A stretch of 25,768 nt of DNA from CAUZFZ01 sp963579025 (GTDB taxonomy: Bacteria > Planctomycetota > Planctomycetia > Planctomycetales > Planctomycetaceae). The stretch is taken from contig CAUZFZ010000150.1 in NCBI GenBank assembly GCA_963579025.1, forward strand, positions 1 to 25,768. The letters are read 5' to 3'. Of this stretch, positions 6,935-14,729 are shown one piece after another (positions within the stretch are counted from its first letter, which is position 1; every line of letters starts with the position of its first letter). The position numbers and the translations under genes were made by a program. The notes under the pieces were generated by a model. The model did no database searches. It was not told the DNA's origin and saw only the letters and a program-made list of their open reading frames with translations.

Positions 6935-8356
6935 CTATTTCGCAGCCACCGGTTCTTGAACTGGCACCGGTGTCAGCCCCTGAATCAGCTTGCCGTCAGC
7001 GACATTGTAAATCTGCACCTCACCGCTCTTGGTGCCAACCACCACATGCGTACCGTCCAGATTAAGAGCGACGGCATACACCGGAGCCGCGACTCCAGAG
7101 ATCAGCGCCACACGCTGTCGGGTGGTTGTGTCGTAAACACGAATCTCGCCAAAGGCGCCGGCGATCGCAAGACGTTTCCGGTCGAAGCTTGTTGACATGT
7201 CGAGCACCACGCCGGGCTGAGCTTCCATTCCCTTGGCGTACTGAGCGCGTCGCGTATTCGGTCGCGAACTGTTACCGGCTCCGGCAACCTCAACTCCCTG
7301 CAGGGCGATCTTGAATTCGAATCCTGTCAATGTCCGGGCTCTGCCTGAAGAGAACGCAAATTCCGCGTTTCCCGCAACGGCACTGATCTGGTTAGCCGAC
7401 TCGTCCAGAGTCCGCAGCAGTTTTCCAGTTTCGACAGAGGCAACTTTCGTCGACTTGTCGCGTCCGCCGGTCACGATCATCTTGCCATCAGGAGTGAACG
7501 TCACATCGGTGACCCAGTCGCTGTGCAGTGGAATCGACCGGACGGGCGCGGCCGCGTCTACCGGTATCAGATACGCCGCACCGTCAGAACCGCCGAGTGC
7601 GATCGACGCCGAATCCGGAGCGAATCCACCTCGAAACAGTGTGTCCGTGCCGACTCGTCTGCTGCTCAGCAGCTTCCCGTCGGTTGCGTCATAGAATCGG
7701 ATTTCCCCGTATTCACCCGGCGAACCACCCGATGCAACGAGCAGCTTTCCATCGGGACTGAACTCGACGTGCGTCAACAGATCGGACTCGGTGGGCAGAC
7801 GCACGGACAGGGTTTCGAGTGAATCCACATTCGAGAAGAAAACAACTTCACTGCGACAGGCCGCTGCGAGACGTGTCCCGTCAGGACTGATGGCAACTCC
7901 CGTCACGGCTGGAGCGAACCGATACGTTTCCGGGATGTGCACGCGAGGTCCGTCGCTCCCGGGCAACGAATCATCCTTAGCCCCCGCCTTTAGCCAGCGA
8001 CGAAAGACGTCGACCTTTGCCTGTGACAGTGCCGGTTGCCCCTTCGGCATTTCAGGCTGATCGCCCGAGATCATCTCCAGCAACCGTCCGGCATCCGGCT
8101 TCTTGACGTCAAACAGCGGTCCCGTCTCGCCCCCTTTGAGCATGTCGGCGACCGTGTCCATGCTCAGACCACCCTCCGTCTTCGTTCGTGAATGACAACC
8201 GCGACAGTGTCGTCTCACGATCGGCCAGACATCACGCCTGAAACTGATCTCGGAAACACTCTCCGTTTTCTCCGGAGTTGGCACGTCCTGGGTGTGAACC
8301 GCGTCCGCGACGTTGAACACAAGCAACACTGCGATACCGAGAGTCAGACGTTTCAT
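6935..8356 (-). CDS. Planctomycete-type cytochrome c domain fused to a WD40-like beta-propeller
   Basis: About 473 residues. A signal peptide (MKRLTLGIAVLLV...) is followed by a cytochrome domain with heme motif C-R-G-C-H at 51-55 and the trailing EMPKG segment (~100), the usual PSCyt1 layout with its candidate axial methionine. From ~residue 145 to the end, WD40-like blades repeat the pattern xxxxxSPDGxxLAxxxxDGxIRxxD, e.g. VEFSPDGKLLVASGG, VTFTPDGKMIVTGG and GEIRVYD. This c-type cytochrome plus propeller arrangement is common in planctomycetes, is exported, and has no firmly known redox partner. The ATG at 8356 fits the signal peptide better than an upstream GTG at 8365. The broken DUF1559 gene lies 58 bases downstream on the same strand and may share its transcript. 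Confidence 0.9.
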   Translation of the reverse strand: MKRLTLGIAVLLVFNVADAVHTQDVPTPEKTESVSEISFRRDVWPIVRRHCRGCHSRTKTEGGLSMDTVADMLKGGETGPLFDVKKPDAGRLLEMISGDQPEMPKGQPALSQAKVDVFRRWLKAGAKDDSLPGSDGPRVHIPETYRFAPAVTGVAISPDGTRLAAACRSEVVFFSNVDSLETLSVRLPTESDLLTHVEFSPDGKLLVASGGSPGEYGEIRFYDATDGKLLSSRRVGTDTLFRGGFAPDSASIALGGSDGAAYLIPVDAAAPVRSIPLHSDWVTDVTFTPDGKMIVTGGRDKSTKVASVETGKLLRTLDESANQISAVAGNAEFAFSSGRARTLTGFEFKIALQGVEVAGAGNSSRPNTRRAQYAKGMEAQPGVVLDMSTSFDRKRLAIAGAFGEIRVYDTTTRQRVALISGVAAPVYAVALNLDGTHVVVGTKSGEVQIYNVADGKLIQGLTPVPVQEPVAAK

Positions 8357-8593
8357 GCTGCACACAGTGGTCTTAGAGAAACAAAAGACCGGACGCGACC
8401 TGTCTCACGAGGCGTGGGGCGTCGCATGGGGTCCCTCGATCTTACGACGACGGTTTCGAAGGAAACAGCCTCAATCACTGATGCGTCCAAAACACGGCAG
8501 CCTGACGGATCGACGGATTCAGTCCGACGGAATCTCGTTCAGCGTGTAACAGGCGTGGGCGTGAGCCAGCGACCTGGCTTCGTCTGAGCGAAC

Positions 8594-8614
8594 GGGCTGA
8601 AGATCATTCAGCCC
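8594..8614 (-). terminator. Hairpin overlapping the stop of the amidotransferase-fold gene
   Basis: GGGCTGAA (8594-8601) and TTCAGCCC (8607-8614) form an 8-base stem with a 5-base loop. The TGA stop (8608-8610) is inside the stem. No T-run follows on the minus strand, so intrinsic termination is uncertain. The 251-base gap from here to the cytochrome gene shows no other convincing element except a short GCCAG/CTGGC hairpin near 8563-8577. Confidence 0.4.
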
Positions 8615-9360
8615 AGACACCACGTCACAAGTTGCCCGAAGAACTGTGCATAAAGGTTGCCGACTTCAATAGCTTCGGCGCCTTCCGCCTGCGCAGTGAC
8701 GCGATTGTCGCCCCAGTCGACGAGTGGTCCGACCCAGTGTGGCGCGACGTCGGTGGCCAATGCGGCCGTTCGTCCACTGCCGCAGCGACCCGTGACAAGC
8801 AGCGGAGCGCAGTTGGTCATGCGAAATGTGAATGTGTTGTCGTCCGTGGCTGCGGCAAACTGCACGGACTCCAACAGTACTTCTGCTCCGGCCTTTGGCG
8901 TGAATTGATTGAAACCGCCTATGAGTGGCGGTCGCGTGCTCCAGGGAAGCCCATCGATCACGGGATGCGAGTCGACTGTCGGCCGGACCAGCACGGGACA
9001 ATCACAGTTGGTGCGGTCGTCTGAACTGCTGATCGCGACGGGCAGGATGTCTGCCAGTGGAGTCGTGTCCCAGTCACCACCGAGTCCATGAAATGATTCC
9101 CAGCCGCCGATCATCAGCAGACCAGCTCCGTGAGCGACCAGGTCCATGATGCGGCTGTGCTGTGACTCGGACACGCACGCGGCCGGGTAATCACTGAAGA
9201 TGATCAGGCGAGGCGCCGAGGCAATCGCATCATCGGGCAGGTCGCGGTCACTGGAGACATAGTCAAAGTCGATGTTCCAGTGAGTCAGAAGTCCGGCGAG
9301 ATACGCGGCGGCGGACCCGAGTGATGTGTCGCCGCAGTAAAGAACACGTTGAGAGATCAC
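8608..9360 (-). CDS. Class I glutamine amidotransferase-fold protein, probably without the nucleophile Cys
   Basis: About 250 residues. It opens with VLYCGDTSLGSAAAYLAGLLTHW and has LIIFSDYPA, then GAGLLMIGGWESFHGLGGDW, and near the end LLVTGRCGSGRTAALATDVAPHW. This pattern matches the GATase1-like family (PF07090-type). In that family the nucleophile-elbow region reads G-G-W-x-S-F rather than the G-x-C-x-G of true glutaminases, so glutaminase activity is unlikely. Members probably bind a ligand or act as uncharacterised enzymes. The GTG start at 9360 is chosen because AAGGA (9369-9373) lies 8 bases upstream. Longer starts (ATG 9423, GTG 9435) would overlap the start of the divergent dioxygenase gene and add poorly conserved residues. 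It is divergent from that gene across 61 bases and may share its regulation. Confidence 0.82.
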   Translation of the reverse strand: MISQRVLYCGDTSLGSAAAYLAGLLTHWNIDFDYVSSDRDLPDDAIASAPRLIIFSDYPAACVSESQHSRIMDLVAHGAGLLMIGGWESFHGLGGDWDTTPLADILPVAISSSDDRTNCDCPVLVRPTVDSHPVIDGLPWSTRPPLIGGFNQFTPKAGAEVLLESVQFAAATDDNTFTFRMTNCAPLLVTGRCGSGRTAALATDVAPHWVGPLVDWGDNRVTAQAEGAEAIEVGNLYAQFFGQLVTWCLG

Positions 9361-9368
9361 GGTCGTCG

Positions 9369-9373
9369 TCCTT
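9369..9373 (-). promoter_or_regulatory. Ribosome binding site deciding the GTG start at 9360
   Basis: AAGGA on the minus strand, 8 bases before the GTG at 9360. Neither upstream in-frame start (9423, 9435) has an equally good site. Confidence 0.55.
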
Positions 9374-9421
9374 GTGGAAAGTTCGCAGGCATTGTGGCGA
9401 ATCTGGTTAGAATTCGCAGTC

Positions 9422-10183
9422 ATGATGATTCCCACTGACTATCCGCGGCAGGTGCAGGAGCACGGGTTTGCTGTGATTGAAGGCTGCCTGTCCAGTGTCG
9501 AAGTATCGCAACTGCGCGTAGCAGTTCATGCGGCGATTGCTGAGAACCAGGACGACGTTGCCGTGCGGGACCGCGGCGGCGTGTATGCGATTCGCAACCT
9601 GACAGAAATCGTCCCGGAGATCCGAGCCCTGCATGCTCATCCGGGTGTCGCACGAATCGTTGAGCCTATTCTGGGATCGTCGGCCTTACTGGTGCGAGGG
9701 CTGCTGTTCGATAAGTCCGAGGGGGCCAACTGGGGCATCTTCTGGCACCAGGATCTGTCGATTGCGACAAGAGCGCGAGTTGATGTTGCCGGATTCGGGC
9801 CATGGTCAGTTAAGGCCGGAATCCCGCACGTTCAGCCGCCGGTCGAAGTGCTGTCGTCGATGTTGACCGTGCGGCTGCATCTTGATCCGTGTCGGACCGA
9901 GAACGGAGCCCTCCGCGTGTTTCCCGGGTCTCATCATGCAGCCCGACTGAGCATGTCGGCGACCGAGGAGCTGAAACGGACGTTCGAACCGGTCACGTGT
10001 GAGGTCGATACAGGGGGCGTACTTGCGATGCGTCCGCTGTTGCTGCATTCATCCCATCGGGCGGAACAGCCGGGACACCGGCGAGTGATTCATCTGGAGT
10101 TTGCATCCGGGCCCCTGCCGGATCCCCTGGAATGGCATATCGCCGATCCTATTCGAGCGGCGCACAAAACGACCGGGGAGTGA
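9422..10183 (+). CDS. Phytanoyl-CoA dioxygenase (PhyH) family protein
   Basis: A 253-residue cytosolic protein, the usual length for bacterial PhyH-like enzymes. The iron-binding triad of Fe(II)/2-oxoglutarate oxygenases is visible: His109 and Asp111 in FWHQDLS, and a distal histidine at ~209 in LLLHSSHRA. The arginine in RRVIHLEF, ~13 residues later, suits 2-oxoglutarate binding. GALRVFPGSHH is another PhyH hallmark, and the N-terminus GFAVIEGCLS is typical. These enzymes hydroxylate diverse small molecules; the substrate here cannot be read from sequence. Starts at 9422 or 9425 (adjacent ATGs) both fit, and no strong Shine-Dalgarno site is seen. It is divergent from the amidotransferase-fold gene and convergent, 25 bases apart, with the next gene. 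Confidence 0.9.
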   Translation: MMIPTDYPRQVQEHGFAVIEGCLSSVEVSQLRVAVHAAIAENQDDVAVRDRGGVYAIRNLTEIVPEIRALHAHPGVARIVEPILGSSALLVRGLLFDKSEGANWGIFWHQDLSIATRARVDVAGFGPWSVKAGIPHVQPPVEVLSSMLTVRLHLDPCRTENGALRVFPGSHHAARLSMSATEELKRTFEPVTCEVDTGGVLAMRPLLLHSSHRAEQPGHRRVIHLEFASGPLPDPLEWHIADPIRAAHKTTGE

Positions 10184-10208
10184 ACTCGTTGATGCTGCCT
10201 GCCAGATT

Positions 10209-10685
10209 TCAAAACGCCGCAGCTTCGTCACCGGCCTCACCGGTATATCGAATGCGTTCCTGGTACATCTGCTTGAGCCGCGTGATCGAATACATGCGGA
10301 CGACCTTGCCCTTGTAGGTCAATCGCCCCAACTCGTCTTTGTCGAGTTCCACGGCAATTTCGTCGGTCGCCTGGCCGGCGTACAGAGCCGCGAACGTCTC
10401 GGGATCAACGCCGCGTCCCGATTCCAGGTCGGAGATCGCGTCCACTCCGCCAGCCAGAATGCCGGTTGCGTTCAGGGTGATGGAGGCCGGGTTGTAAAGC
10501 CCGTCCTGGTCCAGAGCCCCGCGTGCTGCCTGCAGCGCTGCAAAGACCTCACCAATTTTCTCTGAAACCTCATCGCTGACTGGCTGAGCTTTGAGACGGG
10601 AATCAGCCATCCAGTTCGATGTCCCCGCAAGGTATCCCACCGAGAAGACAGTCAGCAGGGTCAGAATTCGTGCCGGACTACGCAT
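10209..10685 (-). CDS. Membrane-anchored protein of unknown function
   Basis: 158 residues. An N-terminal hydrophobic stretch (RILTLLTVFSVGYLAG, ~6-21) acts as an uncleaved anchor or signal peptide. The remainder is predicted soluble and outside the cytoplasm. It has a helical first half (SDEVSEKIGEVFAALQAAR) and an ordered second half (GGVDAISDLESGRGVDPETFAALYAGQ and ELDKDELGRLTYKGKVVRMYSI). The composition and codon use look like a real gene, and AGGA (minus strand of 10693-10696) lies 7 bases before the ATG. I recall similar short proteins in other planctomycetes but know no function. Its 3' end faces the PhyH gene. Confidence 0.75.
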   Translation of the reverse strand: MRSPARILTLLTVFSVGYLAGTSNWMADSRLKAQPVSDEVSEKIGEVFAALQAARGALDQDGLYNPASITLNATGILAGGVDAISDLESGRGVDPETFAALYAGQATDEIAVELDKDELGRLTYKGKVVRMYSITRLKQMYQERIRYTGEAGDEAAAF

Positions 10686-10899
10686 GGGTTCATCCTGTGG
10701 TTTTATGCTCAGGGCCGCGGACAGTTGTGGCTATCGTCGTCGTCGATGGCTCAGGATTCAAGAATGAACTACCGAACCATGCGTGTTGGCGGACTCTGGC
10801 GGGCAGGATTTTCCGGGAAGTCCGGCTGTCGCGGAGTTTCGCTGGGGAGTCCAGGCAGACGGAGCTCTAGAAACAGACTTCCGCGACGCTCAAATGCAA

Positions 10900-10934
10900 C
10901 GATGCCCGGTCACCATGCGGAAGACCGGGCATCG
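10900..10934 (-). terminator. Perfect 12-base-pair hairpin after the 66-aa gene
   Basis: CGATGCCCGGTC (10900-10911) and GACCGGGCATCG (10923-10934) pair perfectly with an 11-base loop. On the minus strand it begins 28 bases after the stop of the small membrane protein and is followed by GTTGCATTTG, which is only weakly T-rich. It is probably an intrinsic terminator separating that gene from the 158-aa gene. A protein-binding palindrome is an alternative. The rest of the gap between these genes (10686-10961) shows nothing else convincing. Confidence 0.6.
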
Positions 10935-10961
10935 TAGTGATCACTTGAGGTCGCCTGCTGT

Positions 10962-11162
10962 TCAGGCGGCTTTTCTCGTGGATGCGGAGGCGGGCTGCTC
11001 GGGGCGCCGAGCTCCCAGACGAATTGGTTCGTGAGATTCCTGCGGCTGCCTGAGCTGGCCAACAAAGTAGCTGACGTACATCAGCCCCCCAGACAGGAGC
11101 AGGGCGACAGCGCAGCCCATCAGGGCAATCTGGTCGTCAGAGGCGTTGCGAAATATGTCCAT
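10962..11162 (-). CDS. Small single-span membrane protein, unknown function
   Basis: 66 residues. A short N-terminus (MDIFRNASDDQIALMG) precedes one clear membrane helix (~15-36, CAVALLLSGGLMYVSYFVG), then a basic, proline-rich cytoplasmic tail. The compact acidic-N-terminus/helix/basic-tail layout and the strong hairpin just after the stop support a real gene, although no Shine-Dalgarno site is obvious. It is divergent from the LptF/LptG-type permease gene. No family is recognised. Confidence 0.6.
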   Translation of the reverse strand: MDIFRNASDDQIALMGCAVALLLSGGLMYVSYFVGQLRQPQESHEPIRLGARRPEQPASASTRKAA

Positions 11163-11599
11163 AATTTGACTCGCTGATCAACAGGGCTGGACGGCAACAG
11201 GCGCGGGCACAACAACAACTCGCGCCAACTCCTGTTATGTCGGACTGCTGGACCGACAGGCTTGCTGCGAAGACTGCCTGCAGACGACGTGGAGGCAGCT
11301 CGGTCGCTGCAATTTCGCGTCTGATGATCTGTAGTCGTCCTGCCGAGTGTTCCGATAACTCACCTTGACCGGTCTGTCTGGATTCCGATACACGGCCCCG
11401 CCGTTCGGTCGGGCATCCCGCGCAAACCTGGCGCTGTTTGTCGGTGACCGATCGGGGTGCTTCGGCGCCGATAACTGACTGGGCGCTATCGGTTTCAATC
11501 ACTCAGTCGGTGTGCCGAACGTCCCGATTGGAACGGTTATTCCAGCACCGACGGCCGCCGCTCTCCCGAATTCGCGGGCGCTGCGCAAGAGCATCACGG
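11163..11599. other. Non-coding gap between divergent genes
   Basis: A 437-base divergent upstream region for the small membrane protein (-) and the permease (+). The reading frames in it are arginine/serine-rich and look random. A weak inverted pair CCGATA/TATCGG lies at ~11469-11487. I see no riboswitch, RNA gene or clear -35/-10 pair. The permease frame stays open upstream to ATG 11438, but those extra residues are not hydrophobic or family-like. Confidence 0.5.
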
Positions 11600-12787
11600 A
11601 TGATGAGCACTCTTCAGCGGTACATTCTATTCGACCTGCTTCGCGTTCTGGCGCTGGTCATCACCGCCACTACTGTGCTGCTGGTGTTTCTGGGTGTCTT
11701 TCAGAAAGTCAGCGAAAGTGGCATCGGACCGCTGCAGGTGCTCGAGATCCTGCCCTACATCATTCCCAGCATGCTGCCCTTCACCATTCCGGCGACGCTG
11801 CTGCTGAGTGTGTGCATCGTCTATGGCCGGCTGTCAGCGGACTTCGAAATCACCGCGGCCAAGGCGGCGGGAATCAACGTACTGTCGCTGCTTACACCGG
11901 CGTTCGCGGTGGGAGCGGCACTCAGTCTGTGTTCGCTGCTGCTGAACGATCAGGTGATCCCATGGTCCATGGCCAACATTCAGCGAATCGTCGCCCATGC
12001 TATGGAAGACATCTGCTTTGATGTTCTGGAATCGCACAGCCTGTACGAAGACCCGACGCATGGGTTCTCCATCACCGTACGTGGTGTCGACAAGGAGAAC
12101 CGACTCCTCATTGAACCCATTATCAAGTACGCACCCGCCGGTCGGAAGCCGCTGACGCTGCAGTCGCGCTCATCGGTTCTGCGTTTCGATTTTGAGACTC
12201 AGGAGATCGTTCTGAATTGCCAGGACGCCTACGTCGATGCCCCTGGCCGAATCTCGGGCAGGATGGAACAATTCCGGCTCAGCCTGCCGATCAGCTTCAA
12301 CGGCGAGAAGCCCAAGGCACGACACCTGAGTATCCGCGACATCGAAGTCCAACTGGAACAACTGCAGCAATCGATCGACCGGCACAGCGAATACGAGACA
12401 GTCGAAGCGGCATTTGCATTGGCTCGTGGAGACTTCGAATACCTGGGCACGGGCGTATTCCGCGGTTATCAATGGCAGCGCAACAGTGAAGAGGTCACTG
12501 CCCGGAAGCACCACACGGAATTGCACAACCGCTTTGCCCTGTCCTGCAGTTGTTTCGTATTTGCCCTCGTCGGCGGGCCGTTCTCGATTCTGCAGGCTCG
12601 ACGGCAGTTTCTGACGACTTTCTTCGTCTGCTTCGTGCCCATCCTGCTGATTTACTATCCGGTCGTGCTATTGATGATCAACTTGTCCAGGTCAGGCACC
12701 GTGCACCCTGGTTGGGCCATGTGGGTCGGCAATCTGCTGTTGCTGATCACGGCCGCGTTCGTAATGCGACAGGCCGTGCGGCACTAA
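11600..12787 (+). CDS. LptF/LptG (YjgP/YjgQ) family lipopolysaccharide-export permease
   Basis: About 395 residues, the usual size. It begins MMSTLQRYILFDLLRVL, the LptF/G pattern of a short amphipathic helix into TM1. Three N-terminal membrane helices follow, including ILPYIIPSMLPFTIPATLLLS, a strong family signature, and then FEITAAKAAGIN. A ~190-residue soluble beta-rich periplasmic (jellyroll) domain follows, and three C-terminal helices, with HNRFALSCSCFVFALVGGPFSI matching the conserved H-x-R-x-A-x-P segment loosely. LptF and LptG form the inner-membrane channel of the LptB2FG transporter that moves LPS to the outer membrane. No lptB, lptC or second permease lies nearby, so I cannot tell F from G. 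Start chosen at adjacent ATGs 11600/11603 with a weak AAGAG site. Confidence 0.88.
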   Translation: MMSTLQRYILFDLLRVLALVITATTVLLVFLGVFQKVSESGIGPLQVLEILPYIIPSMLPFTIPATLLLSVCIVYGRLSADFEITAAKAAGINVLSLLTPAFAVGAALSLCSLLLNDQVIPWSMANIQRIVAHAMEDICFDVLESHSLYEDPTHGFSITVRGVDKENRLLIEPIIKYAPAGRKPLTLQSRSSVLRFDFETQEIVLNCQDAYVDAPGRISGRMEQFRLSLPISFNGEKPKARHLSIRDIEVQLEQLQQSIDRHSEYETVEAAFALARGDFEYLGTGVFRGYQWQRNSEEVTARKHHTELHNRFALSCSCFVFALVGGPFSILQARRQFLTTFFVCFVPILLIYYPVVLLMINLSRSGTVHPGWAMWVGNLLLLITAAFVMRQAVRH

Positions 12788-12809
12788 AGCGGCAGAGCCG
12801 CAACCAAAA

Positions 12810-12894
12810 GTAGGATGGGCACTCTTGCCCGTCCATTGCCGGTGCCGGGACGGGCAGGAGTGCCCATCCTACGATGCGCGCGCACGGCGCGCAT
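12810..12894. repeat. Inverted repeat of the GTAGGATGGGCAC type plus GC hairpin
   Basis: Arms 12810-12834 and 12848-12872 are 25 bases each and reverse complements with one mismatch, with a 13-base loop. A second hairpin follows, ATGCGCGC (12874-12881) with GCGCGCAT (12887-12894). The block starts 22 bases after the permease stop. It could act as a transcription end for that gene, but its sequence matches a repeat type I remember as common in planctomycete intergenic DNA. Confidence 0.85.
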
Positions 12895-12934
12895 GCCTGA
12901 CGACGGAAGACTCTAAGTACCTGTCAAGGAACAA

Positions 12935-13011
12935 AGCCGTGTAGCTGCAGGCGGATTTCTCCGAAATCCGCAAGCGGCAGGTCCCGATTTCGGAGAAATC
13001 GAGCTACGGCT
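12935..13011. repeat. Inverted repeat of the GATTTCTCCGAAATC type
   Basis: AGCCGTGTAGCT...GATTTCTCCGAAATC (12935-12968) is imperfectly inverted at 12986-13011 (GATTTCGGAGAAATCGAGCTACGGCT). The left arm has its own nested hairpin GCGGATTT/AAATCCGC (12951-12971), absent from the right. It belongs to the same repeat-filled gap (12788-13166) as the GTAGGATGGG element but differs in sequence. No gene is seen in this gap. Confidence 0.8.
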
Positions 13012-13102
13012 CAGCCACGGCCTGCTTCGATGCGTAGTCAGGTCCTCGTACGTGAATTCGACCAGTATGTCGTTGCGGTACCGTGGACGGGAGAATCGAG
13101 TG

Positions 13103-13223
13103 CTGATTGTTGAATGTCGATTGATGAGTGTTGAAGTGAAAGCGGCGAAGGGAAACACTTCAGCTAATGGCCATTCCTGAGACTTCACAATTCGACAATC
13201 ATCAATCGTCAATCGTCAATCAG
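13103..13223. repeat. Imperfect inverted repeat with TCAATCG units overlapping a gene start
   Basis: Positions 13103-13138 and 13183-13223 are imperfect inverted copies, sharing CTGATTG and CGATTGATGA exactly. The right arm contains tandem ATCAATCG/TCAATCGTCAATC units (13200-13223). The start codon of the PQQ-propeller gene (13167) lies in the loop, and codons ~6-19 of that gene are encoded by the right arm. Confidence 0.65.
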
Positions 13224-14558
13224 ATCCAACTGCCGCAAAGCGGCCCTGGCTTCTGGAGCTCGTCTCGGACCATCACGCACCTGTCCGTGAGTGTCGCGTC
13301 CCTTCTGTTGTGTCTTGTTCATCCGCCCACAGCGGAAGCCGCCGACTGGCCCAACTGGCGCGGGCCGACACACAACGCCGTCTCAGCCGAAGATTCGGGT
13401 TGGGACCAGAAAACCTGGCCGCCGACGGATGTCGCCTGGCAGGGAAAATGCGGAGTCGGTGCGAGTGCTCCCATTGTCGCGGACGGCCGCGTATTCACGC
13501 TGGGATGGGCGGAAGAAAAGGACACAGTCGTCTGCCTTGACGCTTTGACCGGCCAGGTCATGTGGGAACAGTCCAATCCGAGCCCGCAGCATGGCCGACA
13601 CAGCTACGGGGACCAGGGGCTGTATTCGGGACCGTCAGCGAGCCCGAGCTACGACCCCGATACCGAGTTTCTTTACACGCTCAGCACTGACGGTGAGCTG
13701 ATTTGTCGGGATACATCTGACTCGGGCCGGCTCGTGTGGCGTGTGAATTTCTACGACGACTACGACGTGCCACAACGGCCGCTGGTTGGTGGCCGTAAGT
13801 TGAGGGACTACGGATACACGGCAGCTCCGCTGATTCACGGTGACTGGCTGATCGCCGAAGTCGGCGATGACGAAGGCAATCTGTTCGCGTTTGACAAGCG
13901 CACGGGTCGACGCGTCTGGACGTCCGAGTCGAAGGATCCAGCGGGCCACACTGGCGGCCTCGTGCCGCTCTCTGTTGAGGGCATTCCGTGTGTCGCCGTG
14001 CTCACCATCAGGAATCTTCTGGTGGTGCGACTCGATCAGGGGCACGTCGGCGAAACACTGGCCAAATATCCGTGGGTGACCGACTTCGCTAACAGTATTG
14101 CGACCCCCGCCGTCCAGGGCAGTTCGATCGTTATCACCTCTGAGTACAACCAGTATTCCATCTGTCGCATTGACGTATCGAGGAACGGCGCGAAGCTCGC
14201 ATGGAAGCAGCCTTTTGCGTCCGGCGTGTGCTCACCAGTGATCCATAAGGGGCACATCTACTGGTGCTGGCGGGGAGTTTACTGTCTGGACTTTGAGACT
14301 GGCCAACCCTTGTGGCGTGGAGGCATTTTCGGAGACACCGCGTCGTGTCTGGTGACTCGTGACGACCGACTGATCGTGTGGGCCGATCGCGGCGAACTTC
14401 TGCTGACGGAAACCGCGGTACGATCTCCGAAAAAGTACACGGAACTGGCCAGCAAGAAGGGCATCTTTCGAGCCGATGTGTGGCCGCACATCGTTCTGGC
14501 AAACGGACGCCTGTACTGCAAAGACCGCGATGGCAACCTGAAGTGCTTCAAGCTGTGA
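13167..14558 (+). CDS. Exported PQQ-like beta-propeller protein (DWPNWRGP family)
   Basis: 463 residues. The mature protein begins ADWPNWRGP, a hallmark of planctomycete PQQ-propeller/BamB-like proteins, after a signal peptide whose hydrophobic core is SVASLLLCLV and cleavage probably A-E-A|A. Propeller blades repeat the pattern (A/V)xDGRVFxxG...CLDAxTGxxxWE, e.g. VVCLDALTGQVMWEQ, LFAFDKRTGRRVWTS and VYCLDFETGQPLWRG. The catalytic and quinone ligands of true PQQ dehydrogenases are not evident, so a scaffold or sensor role is likelier. The first ~22 residues are encoded by repeat DNA, giving a long n-region. ATG 13167 is the only ATG before the signal peptide core; a GTG at 13287 is possible but leaves no basic residues. 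It is in line with the lipoprotein gene, 171 bases downstream. Confidence 0.85.
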   Translation: MAIPETSQFDNHQSSIVNQIQLPQSGPGFWSSSRTITHLSVSVASLLLCLVHPPTAEAADWPNWRGPTHNAVSAEDSGWDQKTWPPTDVAWQGKCGVGASAPIVADGRVFTLGWAEEKDTVVCLDALTGQVMWEQSNPSPQHGRHSYGDQGLYSGPSASPSYDPDTEFLYTLSTDGELICRDTSDSGRLVWRVNFYDDYDVPQRPLVGGRKLRDYGYTAAPLIHGDWLIAEVGDDEGNLFAFDKRTGRRVWTSESKDPAGHTGGLVPLSVEGIPCVAVLTIRNLLVVRLDQGHVGETLAKYPWVTDFANSIATPAVQGSSIVITSEYNQYSICRIDVSRNGAKLAWKQPFASGVCSPVIHKGHIYWCWRGVYCLDFETGQPLWRGGIFGDTASCLVTRDDRLIVWADRGELLLTETAVRSPKKYTELASKKGIFRADVWPHIVLANGRLYCKDRDGNLKCFKL

Positions 14559-14729
14559 CGCAGGTGCCCTGAGACAGCATCGATGTTGGGTGGCTCGCGA
14601 ATGCGGCGAACCATCCGTCATGGAATCGTCTTCCGGGTCTGCCAGACTGATCGCTATAGTCCGGCCCCACCTCCGGGATTCCTCAATAGATCCCGCCCTA
14701 CTCCCCACTCCCCAAACGTCGGTCTCCGC

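Noticed and set aside
8192..8587. Plus-strand frame in the gap before the cytochrome gene
   Set aside because: It overlaps the cytochrome signal peptide and has low-complexity Arg/Ser/Asp content and no start signal.
10900..10934. tRNA or small RNA gene
   Set aside because: It is one simple perfect hairpin with no tRNA-like arms or other conserved structure.
11438..11599. Longer N-terminus for the permease
   Set aside because: The extra 54 residues are basic and disordered, before the family's typical start; a site near 11587 supports the internal ATG.
14583..14729. Longer N-terminus for the lipoprotein
   Set aside because: The added residues precede the signal peptide and look random.
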